A DNA stretch of 37,547 nucleotides from Welwitschia mirabilis (lineage: Eukaryota > Gnetophyta > Gnetopsida > Welwitschiales), in the NCBI GenBank assembly GCA_051453625.1, contig JBOZIK010000001.1, positions 38,699,993-38,737,539 of the forward strand, written 5' to 3'. A program made the translations under genes and the position numbers. This document shows positions 1 through 9,438 of this stretch, in pieces (within the stretch, counting starts at the first letter, position 1; each line of letters begins with the position of its first letter). The notes beneath the pieces were generated by a model that was given only the letters and a program-made list of their open reading frames with translations, was not told the DNA's origin and searched no databases.

Positions 1-450
1 TTCTGTGTTGTTTTCTTTTGTATGCCTGCTGTTCCATTCTTGTTTAAGTACTTTCTTGTTGTTCGATTTGTAACATAAAGAACCGCTAAGAGAAATAGGA
101 TTCATAGGCCCACAAACATCTGAATAAACTAATTCCAATTTGTTTTTCTTTCAGTTATCTAAGTCCCTACGAAAATTAACTCTTCTAGACTTTCCAACTA
201 AACAGTCTCTACAAAAATCTGTAGGAGTATGTGAAAATGCAGGAATAAGAGATTGGGACTGCAATACCTTTAAACCAAAGTTGCCAATATGCCCAAGATG
301 TCTATGCCAAACATCAACGTCCTCTATATCTGAAACTGCAGCAACTACACCACAAGCATTTGCTTCTAATGTGTACATGCTACCCTCCTTTTTGCCCCCG
401 CAAAATCGTCATAATCCCTTTAGTAATTCTCCAACAGCCTCCACCACTTA
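1..450 (-). pseudogene. Copia pre-integrase and integrase N-terminus
   Basis: The minus frame ending at 151 carries the GAG-pre-integrase hallmark WHRHLGH and a downstream CRDCLVGK segment, the His and Cys ligands of the N-terminal zinc-binding region. Left of it another stretch reads LELVYSDVCGPM, the start of the integrase core with its first catalytic Asp. After that point the homology stops: the expected DDYSR region is absent and only low-complexity Asn/Lys-rich codons remain to the edge, so the core is deleted or interrupted. A one-base shift around 376-382 separates the N-terminal pre-integrase residues (ITKG, near 430) from the frame containing WHRHLGH. Confidence 0.8.
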
Positions 451-477
451 AAAAATTCAAGCCTAGATCATCCAACT

Positions 478-700
478 GTGTGACGAACATGCCGAACATT
501 ATTGATGGTAACTTTCGACATCCCTGCTTGTTGCAAAACAATGCTGCCTATTCCAGCAACTGTCAATGGTTTCCCATTGGCATCATACACAACACCAGAC
601 GAAACAGCACAATATGATGTAAAGACAGGAGGATCAGGGTGAATATGAAAGGAGGCACCTGTATCAATGAATCACACATCCTTACCATGTTCCTCTGTCA
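478..700 (-). pseudogene. Copia aspartic protease with intact DTGAS
   Basis: The minus frame reads FIDTGASFHIHP with the catalytic Asp codon at 663-665. This is the retroviral-type aspartic protease active site, here as DTG. The Trp usually found just before it is a TGA stop at 672-674, consistent with TGG to TGA. Downstream, the frame stays open through a segment with GIGSI and NNVRHV, typical of the protease C-terminal half, and then stops near 478. In the intact family this enzyme processes Gag-Pol inside the virus-like particle. Confidence 0.75.
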
Positions 701-812
701 AGAAGGCACAAGTTTCAGATATGAGGAAACTAACATCTTCTTCAATTCGATTCACATGAGAAGAGGACTCTTCTGTTTTTCCCCTTTCGGTCTTCTCCCT
801 TTGTTTTGCTTT

Positions 813-1492
813 TCATGCATAGTAGTCTTTTTGTTTGTGGGCCTTTTTCTTGCAAAACCAGCATTTCATACTCCGAGTACGAGACACGCCTCTGCTCTTA
901 TATCTCTTCCTGCTATGGTCATGTTTTTGGTTCCTCCCTTTGTTTTCAGCCACAAAGGCACCTTCAGATGTCAACGCTTCATTCAACCTGCCCTCAGAAT
1001 CTTGAAGTGCAGAAGCAACTTGTTGAAGGTCATAAAAGTAATATTCATGGACGTAGTGATTGAAGTCACAACTACAGACCATGAATCTCGTAGGGAATCC
1101 AAAAGAGCATAAGATTTCACCAAATCCGGAATAACAATTTTGTACCCCTCTAACTTAACTAGATTACCCATTATTTCATCTAGGTGATCTTGAAAACGGA
1201 CATCATGTCTTTCCTTCGCTTTGAAAACCTTGTGATAAATGTGAAAATATTTAAACTAGAAGCTTTATCAAACCTTTTGTCAAAGTCTGCTAGAGATCAT
1301 GAGGCTCCATGCCGTATTTGATAGATTGCAGAATGCCATTACTTAGGCATGGATGGATGTAGGATAAAGCCTTAGACTTCATCTTTGTCTAGTAATCATC
1401 TTACATAGAAGTAGGTTTTGTTGACTCGAGGGCTTCAACACAATCCTTCTGGGCCAAGATAGCCCTCATCAGAACATACCAAACATTCTAGT
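813..1492 (-). pseudogene. Copia gag with damaged zinc knuckle
   Basis: The start region (about 1480-1380) reads LMRAILAQKDCVEAL, a typical Copia gag N-terminus. It is followed by SKALSYIHPCL, by the UBN2-type middle (LDEIMGNLVKLEGY, near 1150) and by a basic tail. The nucleocapsid knuckle at 822-863 is C-W-F-C-(4)-H-(4)-Y: spacing is kept but the fourth ligand Cys is Tyr, a one-base G-to-A change. Several in-frame stops and at least one frameshift break the gene. Gag normally forms the particle and binds element RNA. Confidence 0.8.
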
Positions 1493-1555
1493 TTTGTCTA
1501 ATGAGCTTGTCTGTTGTCTGCAACCTTTCCATTATCAACATGAAAAGAATAGGTG

Positions 1556-1690
1556 CTTAGGCATAGAATGATGATGGCCTCCAAAAATGCAGCAGAGCAA
1601 AAGCAAAATGCAGACATCAACACACTAGATTTATGTGGAAAACCCCAATGTGGGAAAAACCACAGAAGCAATCTTGCGCTCTCTATTAGA
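1556..1690 (-). repeat. Probable LTR remnant of the leftmost Copia
   Basis: The segment contains TTTATGTGGAAAACCCCAAT followed by GGGAAAAACCACAG. This resembles the phrase at 18668-18700 inside another Copia LTR of the window (TTTACCTGGAAAACCCTAAT, then GGGAAAAATCC). It lies just upstream, on the minus strand, of the first Copia gag, where a 5' LTR end would sit. Neither terminus is clear. Confidence 0.45.
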
Positions 1691-1699
1691 ATGAAAAGG

Positions 1700-2531
1700 G
1701 CAAGGACATCAGAAGGGGTCGACCGAACCTGGATAAAGGCGGTCAACCGGACATCAAAAGGGGTCGACCTGGTCAAGAGACGTGAGTCACTCGTGTCGAC
1801 CCGAGGAGAAATGGGCTAACTGGGTTAAGTGACGGTAATTAGTTGGGTCGACCGAATGTTTCGAGGGGTCGACCGGTTGGAGCGGAAGCGAAACTTTTTA
1901 GACCATTTCTCTAGATGTTACTTTGCACTTTCTTTAGTCATTATCATGTCAGAAGCTTTTAAAGATGTACTAAATCTGTCTTCTATATAAAGAAATGGAT
2001 AGGAACCTTTTGACCACCACTCTTTGCTGAAAAAGGACATTTGTACTATTGATATCTTTCTAGACACACATCTGCACTGCAAGATGTTGTACTTGGCAAT
2101 CATTGCTCCAAGCAGTGTATCTCATCATTCTTGTATCTTAGAGCAGGTGAGCTAGTGCACTTAGGCACATTTCCATCACCTAAGGCAATGCTCTGTAAAG
2201 GTTGTGACTGAGCCTTGAAAATTCCATTTATAAAGGTTATAGGTTGACCTAGAAACCTAAAAGAAATGCAACGAAGATCTAGGTCAACTTAGGGTTGAAG
2301 CTGACAGCCGAGAGTGGAGTAGGGGTGTTTCCCAAACCACTATAACCGCTTGTTTGGTGCACAATTTCTATTTTTCGTTACTATTATTTCCTTCTGATAG
2401 AACTCATTAAATTCATTTAGCTGTTCTTCTCTTTTTGTTTAAAATTGTTGTTATATGTGTTTGTATAATTTTTAAGGGAAATATTTAGTAAAAACCTATT
2501 CACCCCCCTTCTAGGGTTTATAGATCTTTCA
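1700..2531 (+). repeat. Sirevirus 5' LTR, truncated at its start
   Basis: It aligns along nearly its whole length with 11815-12678. Shared landmarks include a run at 2042-2080 (ATTGATATC, then CACACATCTGCACTGCAAGAT) and the final segment ending ATTTCA or CTTCA. The first roughly 160 bp of the 3' copy are missing here, replaced by Copia LTR scrap. A GGTCGACC cluster occupies 1717-1874. By eye the two LTRs are roughly 85-90% identical, mostly transitions, pointing to an old insertion. It ends in CA at 2530-2531. Confidence 0.85.
1984..1991 (+). promoter_or_regulatory. Probable TATA box of the Sirevirus 5' LTR
   Basis: TATATAAA lies about 110 bp downstream of the octamer cluster, in the place expected for the U3 promoter. 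The matching place in the 3' LTR (12130 onward) reads TATATCAAA, so that copy has lost the consensus. Confidence 0.5.
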
Positions 2532-2533
2532 TT

Positions 2534-2545
2534 TGGTATTAGAGC
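2534..2545 (+). other. Primer-binding site, initiator Met-tRNA type
   Basis: TGGTATTAGAGC begins two bases after the LTR's terminal CA. The usual plant Copia PBS is TGGTATCAGAGC, so there is one C-to-T mismatch. This fixes the 5' LTR boundary and the element's orientation. Confidence 0.85.
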
Positions 2546-2595
2546 AGGTTGAGTCAGTAACAGATTCTAACACGTTTTGACTCTTAACCCTAGTC

Positions 2596-3378
2596 ATGAG
2601 TAACCCCTCAGATGGATTCTCTACTGGAAAGCCACCGTCGTTTGATGGAACTAACTATGCTTATTGGAAGGCTAGAATGAGAATATTCCTCAGGTCTCTG
2701 GATGTTGATATAAAAGAGGTAGTCTACAATGGATATGTTTCCCCTACAATAACCAAAAAGGATAGTGGTGGAAATTCCAAATCCATGTTGAAGCCAAAAG
2801 ACCAATGGACACCCATTGATAAAGCAAATGCTACTATGGATGCCCATGCTCTTAATACTGTTTTTTGTGCTATGTGTGTAAAAGAATTCAAGAGAATAGT
2901 AAATTGCAAAACTGCCAAAGAAGCATGGGATATTCTTGAAATAGCTCATGAGAGGACTTCCACGGTAAAGCAAGCAAACCTTTGGATGTTGATTACTAGG
3001 TTCGAAGATATTCAGATGGATAAGGAAGAAGCTCTCCTGGAGTTCTTTGCCAAATTGACAGACATAGTGAACTTAATGGCCAGTCTAGGAGAAAAGATGG
3101 ATGAAGCAAGAGTAGTAAGAAAAGTATTAAGATCTCTCCCCAAGCGTTTTGAGCCAAAGGTAACTCCCATTGAAGAAAGTAAGAATATCAACTGAGTGGC
3201 CCTGGATGAATTATAAGGTAAGCTTTAAACTTATGAGTTAAAATTTCCCAAAGATAAGAAAAAGAGTCTTGTTTTAAAACATGTGCAAGATGAAGCGGAA
3301 TATGAGAGATCGGATGATGACCTTGATGAGGATGAAGTAGCACTAGTGGTGAGAAGGTTCAAAAAAATTGAAACAAGC
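2596..3378 (+). pseudogene. Sirevirus gag, copy 1 (5' part)
   Basis: The ATG at 2596 lies 51 bp after the PBS and opens a 199-codon frame. It reads KPPSFDGTNYAYWKARM at its start, the gag N-terminal signature, then a UBN2-like region (EAWDILEIAHERT, LEFFAKLTDIVNLM, VLRSLPKRFEPK). The frame ends at a TGA (3193-3195) where copy 2 has CGA (Arg): a CpG transition. Another stop, TAA, stands where copy 2 has CAA. The homology continues to the gap at 3379, so the knuckle and tail of this copy are not seen. Confidence 0.9.
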
Positions 3379-3478
3379 NNNNNNNNNNNNNNNNNNNNNN
3401 NNNNNNNNNNNNNNNNNNNNNNNNNNNNNNNNNNNNNNNNNNNNNNNNNNNNNNNNNNNNNNNNNNNNNNNNNNNNNN
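3379..3478. other. Assembly gap, 100 N
   Basis: Exactly 100 N, the usual arbitrary scaffold gap. It lies inside gag, between two homologous gag copies, so the join should be treated with suspicion. Confidence 0.95.
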
Positions 3479-3648
3479 CTCTTTATATAGATTTTCTTTT
3501 AGGGTAGAAACCCTAACCCTAACTTCTAGAACTTTCTAGTGACCCCATTAGACTTCCCTTCTCCCTTTAACATTAAATTACAACAAGAAGGGGACTATAT
3601 AAAAATGTTTGAAGTCAAACTATAAATGAATAAATAACATCAAGAGAT
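3479..3648 (+). other. Unassigned AT-rich segment between the gag copies
   Basis: No coding homology was recognised. It contains AAACCCTAACCCTAAC (a telo-box-like motif, two repeats only) and GGGACTATATAAAAATG, which looks like a TATA region. It could be LTR or promoter debris of another element. Gag copy 2 begins abruptly at its right edge. Confidence 0.4.
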
Positions 3649-4788
3649 TTGGCTTCACTTACAATAACCAAAAAGGATAGTAATGGAAGTTCCAAAACCA
3701 TTTTGAAACGAAAAGACCAATGGAGACCTATTGATAAAGTGAATGTTACTTTGGATGCTTGTGCTCTTAATGCCATTTTCTGTGTTGTGGGTGCAGAAGA
3801 ATTCAAGAGAATAGTGAATTGCGATTTGGATATTCTTGAAATAGCTCATGAGGGGACTTCCATGGTAAATCAAGCAAAACTCCAGATGCTGATCACCAAG
3901 TTCAAAGATATTCGGATGGAGGAGGAAGAAACTCTCTAGGAGTTCTTTGACAAACTGACAGACATAGTGAACTCAGTGGCTGGTTGAGGAGAAAAGATGG
4001 ATGAAGTAAGAGTGGTAAGAAAATTATTAAGATCTCTCCCCAAGCGTTTTGAGCTAAAAGTAACTGCCATTGAAAAAAGTAAGAATATCAACCGAATGGC
4101 CCTAAATGAAATACAAGGTAATCTTCAAACTTATGAGTTAAAATTTCCCAAAGATAAGAAGAAGAGTCTGTCTTTAAAAAGTGTGCAGGATGAAGTGAAA
4201 TATGAGAGATCGGATGATGACCTTAATGAGGAAGAAGTAGCACTATTGGTGAGAAGGTTCAAAAAATTCTTGTATAGGAAAAGAAGAGATGGAGAAACAA
4301 GCAAAGGGACTAGAAGGGGTCAATCAAAACTGAGAAGAGATCAAGAGAAAATGGAGGACATTTAGTGCTACATGTGTGAAGGGTATGGACATGTGGCTAA
4401 TGAATGTCCAAATAATAAGAAGGATCAGAGAAGATCTAAAAGACCATCTCTTATTACAACTTGGGATAACTTGGAAGACGAAGAAGACAACAGTTCCAGT
4501 CAAGAGTAAGAAGGAGATAGAAGACTCTCTTTCATGGTAATAACCTCAACCTTAAATGAAACTCCTTGTCTAGACATCATAGAGGAAGGGGAAGAAGATT
4601 TAGAAGATACTTGTCAAGAATTGTACACAGACTGTGAGAAGCCAGCCAAATGAATAAATGAACTGAACAAAATAGTGGAGCCTCTATACAAAGAAAAGGA
4701 AGCTTTGGAGCTCAACTGCAAGAAAATCCAAATGGAGAACAAAGGTTTGCTTCAAGAGGTAAAAAAGTTTGTTTCATTTTGTAAATAA
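3649..4788 (+). pseudogene. Sirevirus gag, copy 2, with intact CCHC knuckle
   Basis: This copy starts mid-gag, aligned to about residue 50 of copy 1, and stays in one reading frame to a TAA at 4786-4788. Five in-frame stops interrupt it, at 3937, 3985, 4363, 4507 and 4651. The stop at 4363 directly precedes a perfect zinc knuckle at 4366-4407, C-(2)-C-(4)-H-(4)-C. After the knuckle comes an acidic stretch and then a Leu/Lys/Glu-rich region with coiled-coil character (about 4660-4785), as in Sirevirus Gag. There are no frameshifts over about 1.1 kb. Gag would form particles and bind RNA; this copy cannot make a full protein without readthrough. Confidence 0.85.
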
Positions 4789-5150
4789 ATTTTCTAATAG
4801 CTCTAGCAAATTGGAATATAGACGTTAGGAATAGGAAAGTCAATTCATGATAAAAGAGATATTGGATTTTCTTCCTCAAAAACCATCCACTTCCTCTAAT
4901 GAGGTAAATTGGCCAAATAACAATTTGATTTCAAAGATTACCTGTCATTTTTTTTGGTAAATCATGTCACTCTAACTTGTTTTGTAATTTCAGAAAGTGT
5001 GCTTTTTTCAAGTAGCACTAATAAATTTTCCTTTAAATTTAATCCTAAATTTTCATTACCATAACAGTCCAAAGAGACTAAGTGGGTAAAGGCTGACAAT
5101 TTGGAAAGTTTATTGATTCAAATAGCTTTCAAGGCAAGTAGTGAACTTGT
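4789..5150 (+). other. Degenerate gag-to-protease linker
   Basis: No clear frame is open here. Its position between the gag C-terminus and the protease active site makes it the eroded end of gag and start of pol. No motif was recognised. Confidence 0.5.
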
Positions 5151-5690
5151 TGGTACTTGGATAGTAGTTGCTCTCACCATATGACGAGTGACAAGTCAAG
5201 ATTCCAATGTCTAGATGATTTTGATGGGGAAGAGGTGACCTTTGGTAGCAATGGAAAGGCAAAAATTGAAGGCATATGAAGCATTGGTAGAGGTAACATG
5301 CCTAAAATCAATGAAGTTTTATAGGTAAATGGTCTTAAACATAATTTGCTTAGTATTAGTCAAATTTGTGATGAAGGACATAGAGTTATTTTTGATAGTC
5401 AAAAGTGTGAAGTTAGACATGGTAGAACAGATAAGATTCTTCTCAAAGCAAATAGGATAGATGATGTTTACAGGATTGAACAACCCTCTTCTATTTGTCA
5501 TTTTCCGCAAGCTAACCAAGAAGAACTATGTTGCCAACGTTTAGTACACGTGAATTATGATCAACTTAAAACTCTCATAAAAAAGGAAATTGTGAAAGGG
5601 ATTCCTAAAATTAATGTTGGTAAACATGGTTTGTGTGATGCTTGTCAAAAGGGAAAACAAATTAGAGCCTCTCATAAGAGCAAAACTTAG
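5151..5690 (+). pseudogene. Sirevirus protease and pre-integrase, copy 1
   Basis: One frame runs from WYLDSS at 5151 to a TAG at 5688-5690. The protease active site, normally D-S-G, is D-S-S (Asp codon 5160-5162), a one-base Gly-to-Ser change expected to inactivate it. Stops lie at 5277-5279 and 5322-5324. NGLKHNLLSISQ and then LVHVN (family LGHVN) mark the pre-integrase zinc-binding region, and CDACQKGKQ supplies the Cys pair. The frame is lost at the end because an A-run is one base shorter than in copy 2, shifting integrase into another frame. Confidence 0.85.
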
Positions 5691-6396
5691 TCTTTACATC
5701 TATGCCTCTCGAACTTGTTCATATGGACTTGGTAGGTCCTCCTCAAACCAAGTGCCTAGTGGGAAAGCGATATTTTCTGGCTATGATTGATGACTACTCG
5801 AGATTTACTTGGATTGCCTTCTTAGGAAACAAAGCAAAAACATTCAAGAGATTTGTTGAGATATGCAATCAAATTCAAAACGAAAAAGGGTATTGTATTA
5901 AACGTATTATAAGTGATCATGAAGGCGAATTTGAAAACCATTATTTTGGAAAGTATTGTGTCGACAATGGGATTGAGCGTGAGTTTTTAGTACCAAAAAG
6001 ACCATAACAAAATGGTATACCTGAAAGGAAAAATAGAGTTCCCCAAGAGATGGCAAGAACAATGCTCAACGATAAGGAATTTCCAAGATTTTTTTAGGCT
6101 GAAGCTGTGAGTATTGCATGGTACATCATCAACAGAGTGTATCTTTGATGAAGCATGGATAAGACTCCCTATGAGCTTTTTAAAAGGAAGTAAACCAAAT
6201 GTATCTTACTTTAAAGTTTTTGGAAGTAAATGTTTCATTTGAAGGATAGAGAAAGCTTGAGTAAATTTGAATCTAATGTAGACAAAGCAAATTTTCTTAG
6301 ATATTCCACTAGAAGTAGAGCCAATAGAGTTTTCAACAAACGAAGCCTATCAGAAGAAGAATCTATAAATGTGCAAATTGATGACACTAGTCTTAA
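5691..6396 (+). pseudogene. Sirevirus integrase, copy 1
   Basis: ELVHMDLVGP (first catalytic Asp) opens a frame at 5702 that includes IDDYSRFTWIAFLG and then SDHEGEFEN (second Asp). It stops at 6005-6007, where copy 2 has CAA. Just after the stop NGIPERKNR supplies the catalytic Glu, so all three DDE residues are encoded but split. A second stop, TAG, replaces the Trp of the FWA motif near 6093. The C-terminal part continues with frameshifts to the gap at 6397. Integrase normally inserts the element cDNA into host DNA. Confidence 0.85.
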
Positions 6397-6446
6397 NNNN
6401 NNNNNNNNNNNNNNNNNNNNNNNNNNNNNNNNNNNNNNNNNNNNNN
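6397..6446. other. Assembly gap, 50 N
   Basis: 50 N in the integrase-RT linker. The equivalent interval in the second copy (about 7985-8083) is near 100 bp, so the gap size is not literal. Confidence 0.95.
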
Positions 6447-6919
6447 GCAAAACATATTCAAGAATCAAAGGCCCATCCTCTTGAATTAGTCATTGGAGAT
6501 GTGAATTCAAGGGTGCACAGTAGACACTTCATTAAAAATTTTTGTGCTATGTGTGTTATGTGTCTCAGGTTGAACTCAAGAACTATGAGGAGGCTGAAAC
6601 TTATGAAGAATGGATGGTTGCAATGCAAGAGGAATTACTGTAATTTAAAAGAAATGATGTTTGGAAGCTAGTTGAAAGACCTAATGATCGAAATGTGATT
6701 GGAACAAAGTGGATCTTTAAAAACAAAAGTGATAAGCACAACAATGTGATCAAGAACAAGGCAAGACTAGTGGCTCAAAGGTACAATTAGATTGAAGGAA
6801 TCGATGTAGGAGATACTTTTGCTCTAGTGGCCAGGTTAGATAGTATTAGAATGTTTCTTTCATTTGCAGCTCTTAAAAATTTTAAAGTCTTTCAAATGGA
6901 TATAAAAAGCACTTTCTTA
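6447..6919 (+). pseudogene. Sirevirus reverse transcriptase N-terminus, copy 1
   Basis: Codons from about 6656 read DVWKLVERP, then GTKWIFKNK, KARLVA, VARLDSIRMFLSF and FQMDIKS, the conserved first blocks of Copia RT. A TAG near 6788 interrupts it. The sequence ends in the gap at 6920, before the catalytic YxDD block. It is closely similar to 8290-8540. Confidence 0.85.
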
Positions 6920-7019
6920 NNNNNNNNNNNNNNNNNNNNNNNNNNNNNNNNNNNNNNNNNNNNNNNNNNNNNNNNNNNNNNNNNNNNNNNNNNNNNNNNN
7001 NNNNNNNNNNNNNNNNNNN
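6920..7019. other. Assembly gap, 100 N
   Basis: Exactly 100 N. Left of it is RT copy 1; right of it the sequence returns to pre-integrase, upstream in element order. The element order therefore runs backwards across the gap. Confidence 0.95.
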
Positions 7020-7760
7020 TATTAAACAAACCTCTTCTGTTTGTCATTTTTTGCAAGTTAACCAAGAAGAACTATGGCAGCAATGCTTAGGACATGTAAA
7101 CTATGATCAACTTAAAACTCTCAATGCTTAGGACATGTAAACTATGATCAACTTAAAACTCTCATTAAAAAGGACATTGTGAGAGGGATTCCTAAAATTA
7201 GTGTTGATAAACATGGTTTGTGTTATGCTTGTCAAAAGAGAAAACAAATTAGAACCTCTTATAAGAGCAAAAACTTAGTCTCCACATCTATGCCTCTCGA
7301 ACTCATTCATATGGATTTGGTAGGTCCTTCTCAAACTACAAGCTTAGCGGGAAAGCGATATGTTTCGCCAATGATTGATGACTACTCTAGATTATCTTGG
7401 ATTGCCTTCTTAGGAAACAAAATAGAGACATTCAAAATATTTGTTGAAATGTGCAATCAAATTAACAACGAAAAAGGGTATTCTATTAAATATATCAAAA
7501 GTGATCACCGGGGCGAATTTGAAAATCATTATCTTGAAAAGTATTATGGAGACACCGGGATTGAGCATGAGTTTTCAACACCGAAAACACCACAACAAAA
7601 TGGTATAGTTGAAAGGAAAAACAGAGTTCTCCAAGAGATGGCAACAACAATGCTAAATGATAAGGAAGTTCCAAGAATGTTTTGGGCCGGAGCAGTGAGT
7701 ACCACATGCTACATAATCAATAAGTCTATCTTCGACCATGTATAGATAAGACTCCCTATG
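7020..7760 (+). pseudogene. Sirevirus pre-integrase and integrase, copy 2
   Basis: After the gap the pre-integrase reads CLGHVNYDQLK, then is shifted by a 41-bp tandem duplication (7081-7162). From 7179 a 188-codon frame encodes the rest: CQKRKQ, ELIHMDLVGP (Asp 1), MIDDYSRLSWIAFLG, SDHRGEFENH (Asp 2), PQQNGIVERKNR (Glu), then MFWAGAV and a stop at 7743. All DDE catalytic residues are present in one open frame, the best preserved enzyme core in this block. The integrase core is usually about 100-150 residues, so the core itself is complete. Confidence 0.88.
7081..7162 (+). repeat. Perfect 41-bp tandem duplication in pre-integrase
   Basis: Units 7081-7121 and 7122-7162 are identical. The first copy (5490-6919 block) has only one unit, so the duplication is derived. 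As 41 is not a multiple of three it breaks the frame just before integrase. Confidence 0.95.
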
Positions 7761-8299
7761 AGCTTTGGAAAGGAAGGAGACCAAACGTATCCTACTTTAA
7801 AGTCTTTAAAAGCAAATGTTTCATTTTGAAGGATAGAGAAAACTTGAGTAAATTTGAATCTAAAGTAGATGAAGCAATTTTTCTTGGATATTCCACTAAA
7901 AGTATAGCCTATAGAGTCTTTAATAAACGAAGCTTAGCAGTGGAAGAATCTATAAATGTGCAAATTGATGACGCTAATCTTAAACCACTATCTGTAGGTA
8001 ATAAAGAAATTCCCTTATAGAATTTCACCTAGGGCAAGGTGTATTCAAGAAGGAAGGAAAATGAGGAAAAACAAGAAGCAGATGCAAAACATATTCAAGA
8101 ATTAAAGGACCATCCTCTTGAATCAGTCATTGGAGATGTAAATGCAAGGGTGCGCACACTAGACACTCCTTAAAAGTTTTTGTGTTCATGTGTGTTACAT
8201 GTCACAGGTTGAACCCAAGAACTATGAGGAGGCTGAAACTCATGAAGAAGCGATGATAGCAATGCAAGAGGAATTACTGCAATTTAGAAAAAAATGATG
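7761..8299 (+). pseudogene. Integrase C-terminus and linker, copy 2
   Basis: Three frames alternate over this stretch. Recognisable parts are the segment PYELWKGRRPNVSYFKVF around 7755-7805 and then EAIFLGYSTKSIAYRVFNKRS at about 7870-7930, the usual post-core Copia integrase motifs. The rest up to RT is a low-conservation linker with stops. Confidence 0.75.
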
Positions 8300-9172
8300 T
8301 TTGGAAGCTAGTTGAAAGACCTAAGGATCGAAATGTGATTGGAACAAAGTGGATCTTTAAAAACAAATGTGATGAACACAATAATGTGATTAAGAACAAG
8401 GCAAGATTAGTGGCTAAAGGGTACAATCAGATCAAAGGAATTGAGGTAGGAGATACCTTTGCTCTAGTGGCCAGGTTAGATAGTATTATGATGTTTGTTT
8501 CATTTACAGCCTTTAAAAATTTTACAGTCTTTTAGATGGATGTAAAAAGCGCTTTCAAATGGTGTTCTTAACGAAAAGGTTTATGTAGAACAACCTAGAG
8601 GCTTTGTGGATCCTTACAAACCAAACCAGGTTTATAGACTTAGGAAAGCTTTATATGGATTGAAACAATTGAAACAAGCCCCTAAGGCTTGGTATGAAAA
8701 GTTAACAACCTTTCTTGAGGATAGTAGTTATAACTGGGGATCGGTAGATCAAACTCTCTTTATGAGGAAATTTGAAAAAGACTTCATCATTATTTAGATA
8801 TATGCTGATGACATAATTTTTGGGGCCTCAAAGGAAGAATGAACAAAAGCATTTGCTAATATCGTGACAAAACACTTTGGGATGAGCATGCTAGGAGAAG
8901 TAAGTATGTTTCTTGGACTGCAAATTAGACAATCCAATCAAGGAATCATCATCTCCCAATCGAAATATTCTAAGGACTTATTGAAATGTTTTGGCCCTAA
9001 GAACACAAAATCCACTAACACTTCTATGTCAACAACGTGTAAGACTAGTCTTGACAATCAAGGAAAACTAATAGACCGAAAACTATATAGGAGTATGATA
9101 GGAAGCTTATTGTATTTAATAGCTAGTAGACCAGATATAATGTTTAGTGTGGCTGTTTGTGCAAGAAACTAG
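8300..9172 (+). pseudogene. Sirevirus reverse transcriptase, copy 2
   Basis: Blocks in order: GTKWIFKNK (8340), KARLVAKGYNQ, VARLDSIMMF, a TAG at 8533-8535 where copy 1 has CAA, then [33 protein letters not shown], a TAG at 8795-8797 and, directly after it, the catalytic YADD at 8801-8812. FGMSMLGEVSMFLGLQI and SQSKYSKDLL follow, then RPDIMFSVAVCAR to a TAG at 9170-9172. Almost the whole RT can be traced, but with frameshifts and several amber stops. RT normally copies element RNA into cDNA in the particle. Confidence 0.88.
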
Positions 9173-9392
9173 GTGAATCCTAAAGAATCACACCTTCAAG
9201 CTGTAAAAAGAATTACAAGATGCATCTAAGGCACTTGTGATTATGGGCCACGGTGTCCCGAAGGAACATCTTTCAATCTTGCAGGATTTAGTGATGCAGA
9301 TTGGGCTGGATGCAAGGATGATAAAAAAAGCACAAGTGGGAATTGTTTCTTCCTTAGCGCCTGTCTGGTAGGCTGGGCAAGCAAGAAACAAT

Positions 9393-9438
<46 letters not shown>

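Larger units (their letters stand above)
1..1690 (-). mobile_element. Degenerate Ty1/Copia element, 5' half, minus strand
   Basis: Read on the minus strand from right to left this stretch gives an LTR scrap, gag, zinc knuckle, protease, pre-integrase and the first residues of integrase, the Ty1/Copia order. It runs off the left edge, so RT and RNase H are not seen. Stops and frameshifts break every domain. No clear primer-binding site is visible between gag and the LTR-like scrap near 1556. The right end abuts the plus-strand Sirevirus LTR near 1695-1700. A Tork-like lineage is likely from the gag and pre-integrase style but is not proven. Confidence 0.8.

Noticed and set aside
3500-3530. Interstitial telomere repeat (CCCTAACCCTAAC)
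   Set aside because: Only two short units and not the usual plant CCCTAAA; at most a telo-box-like promoter word.
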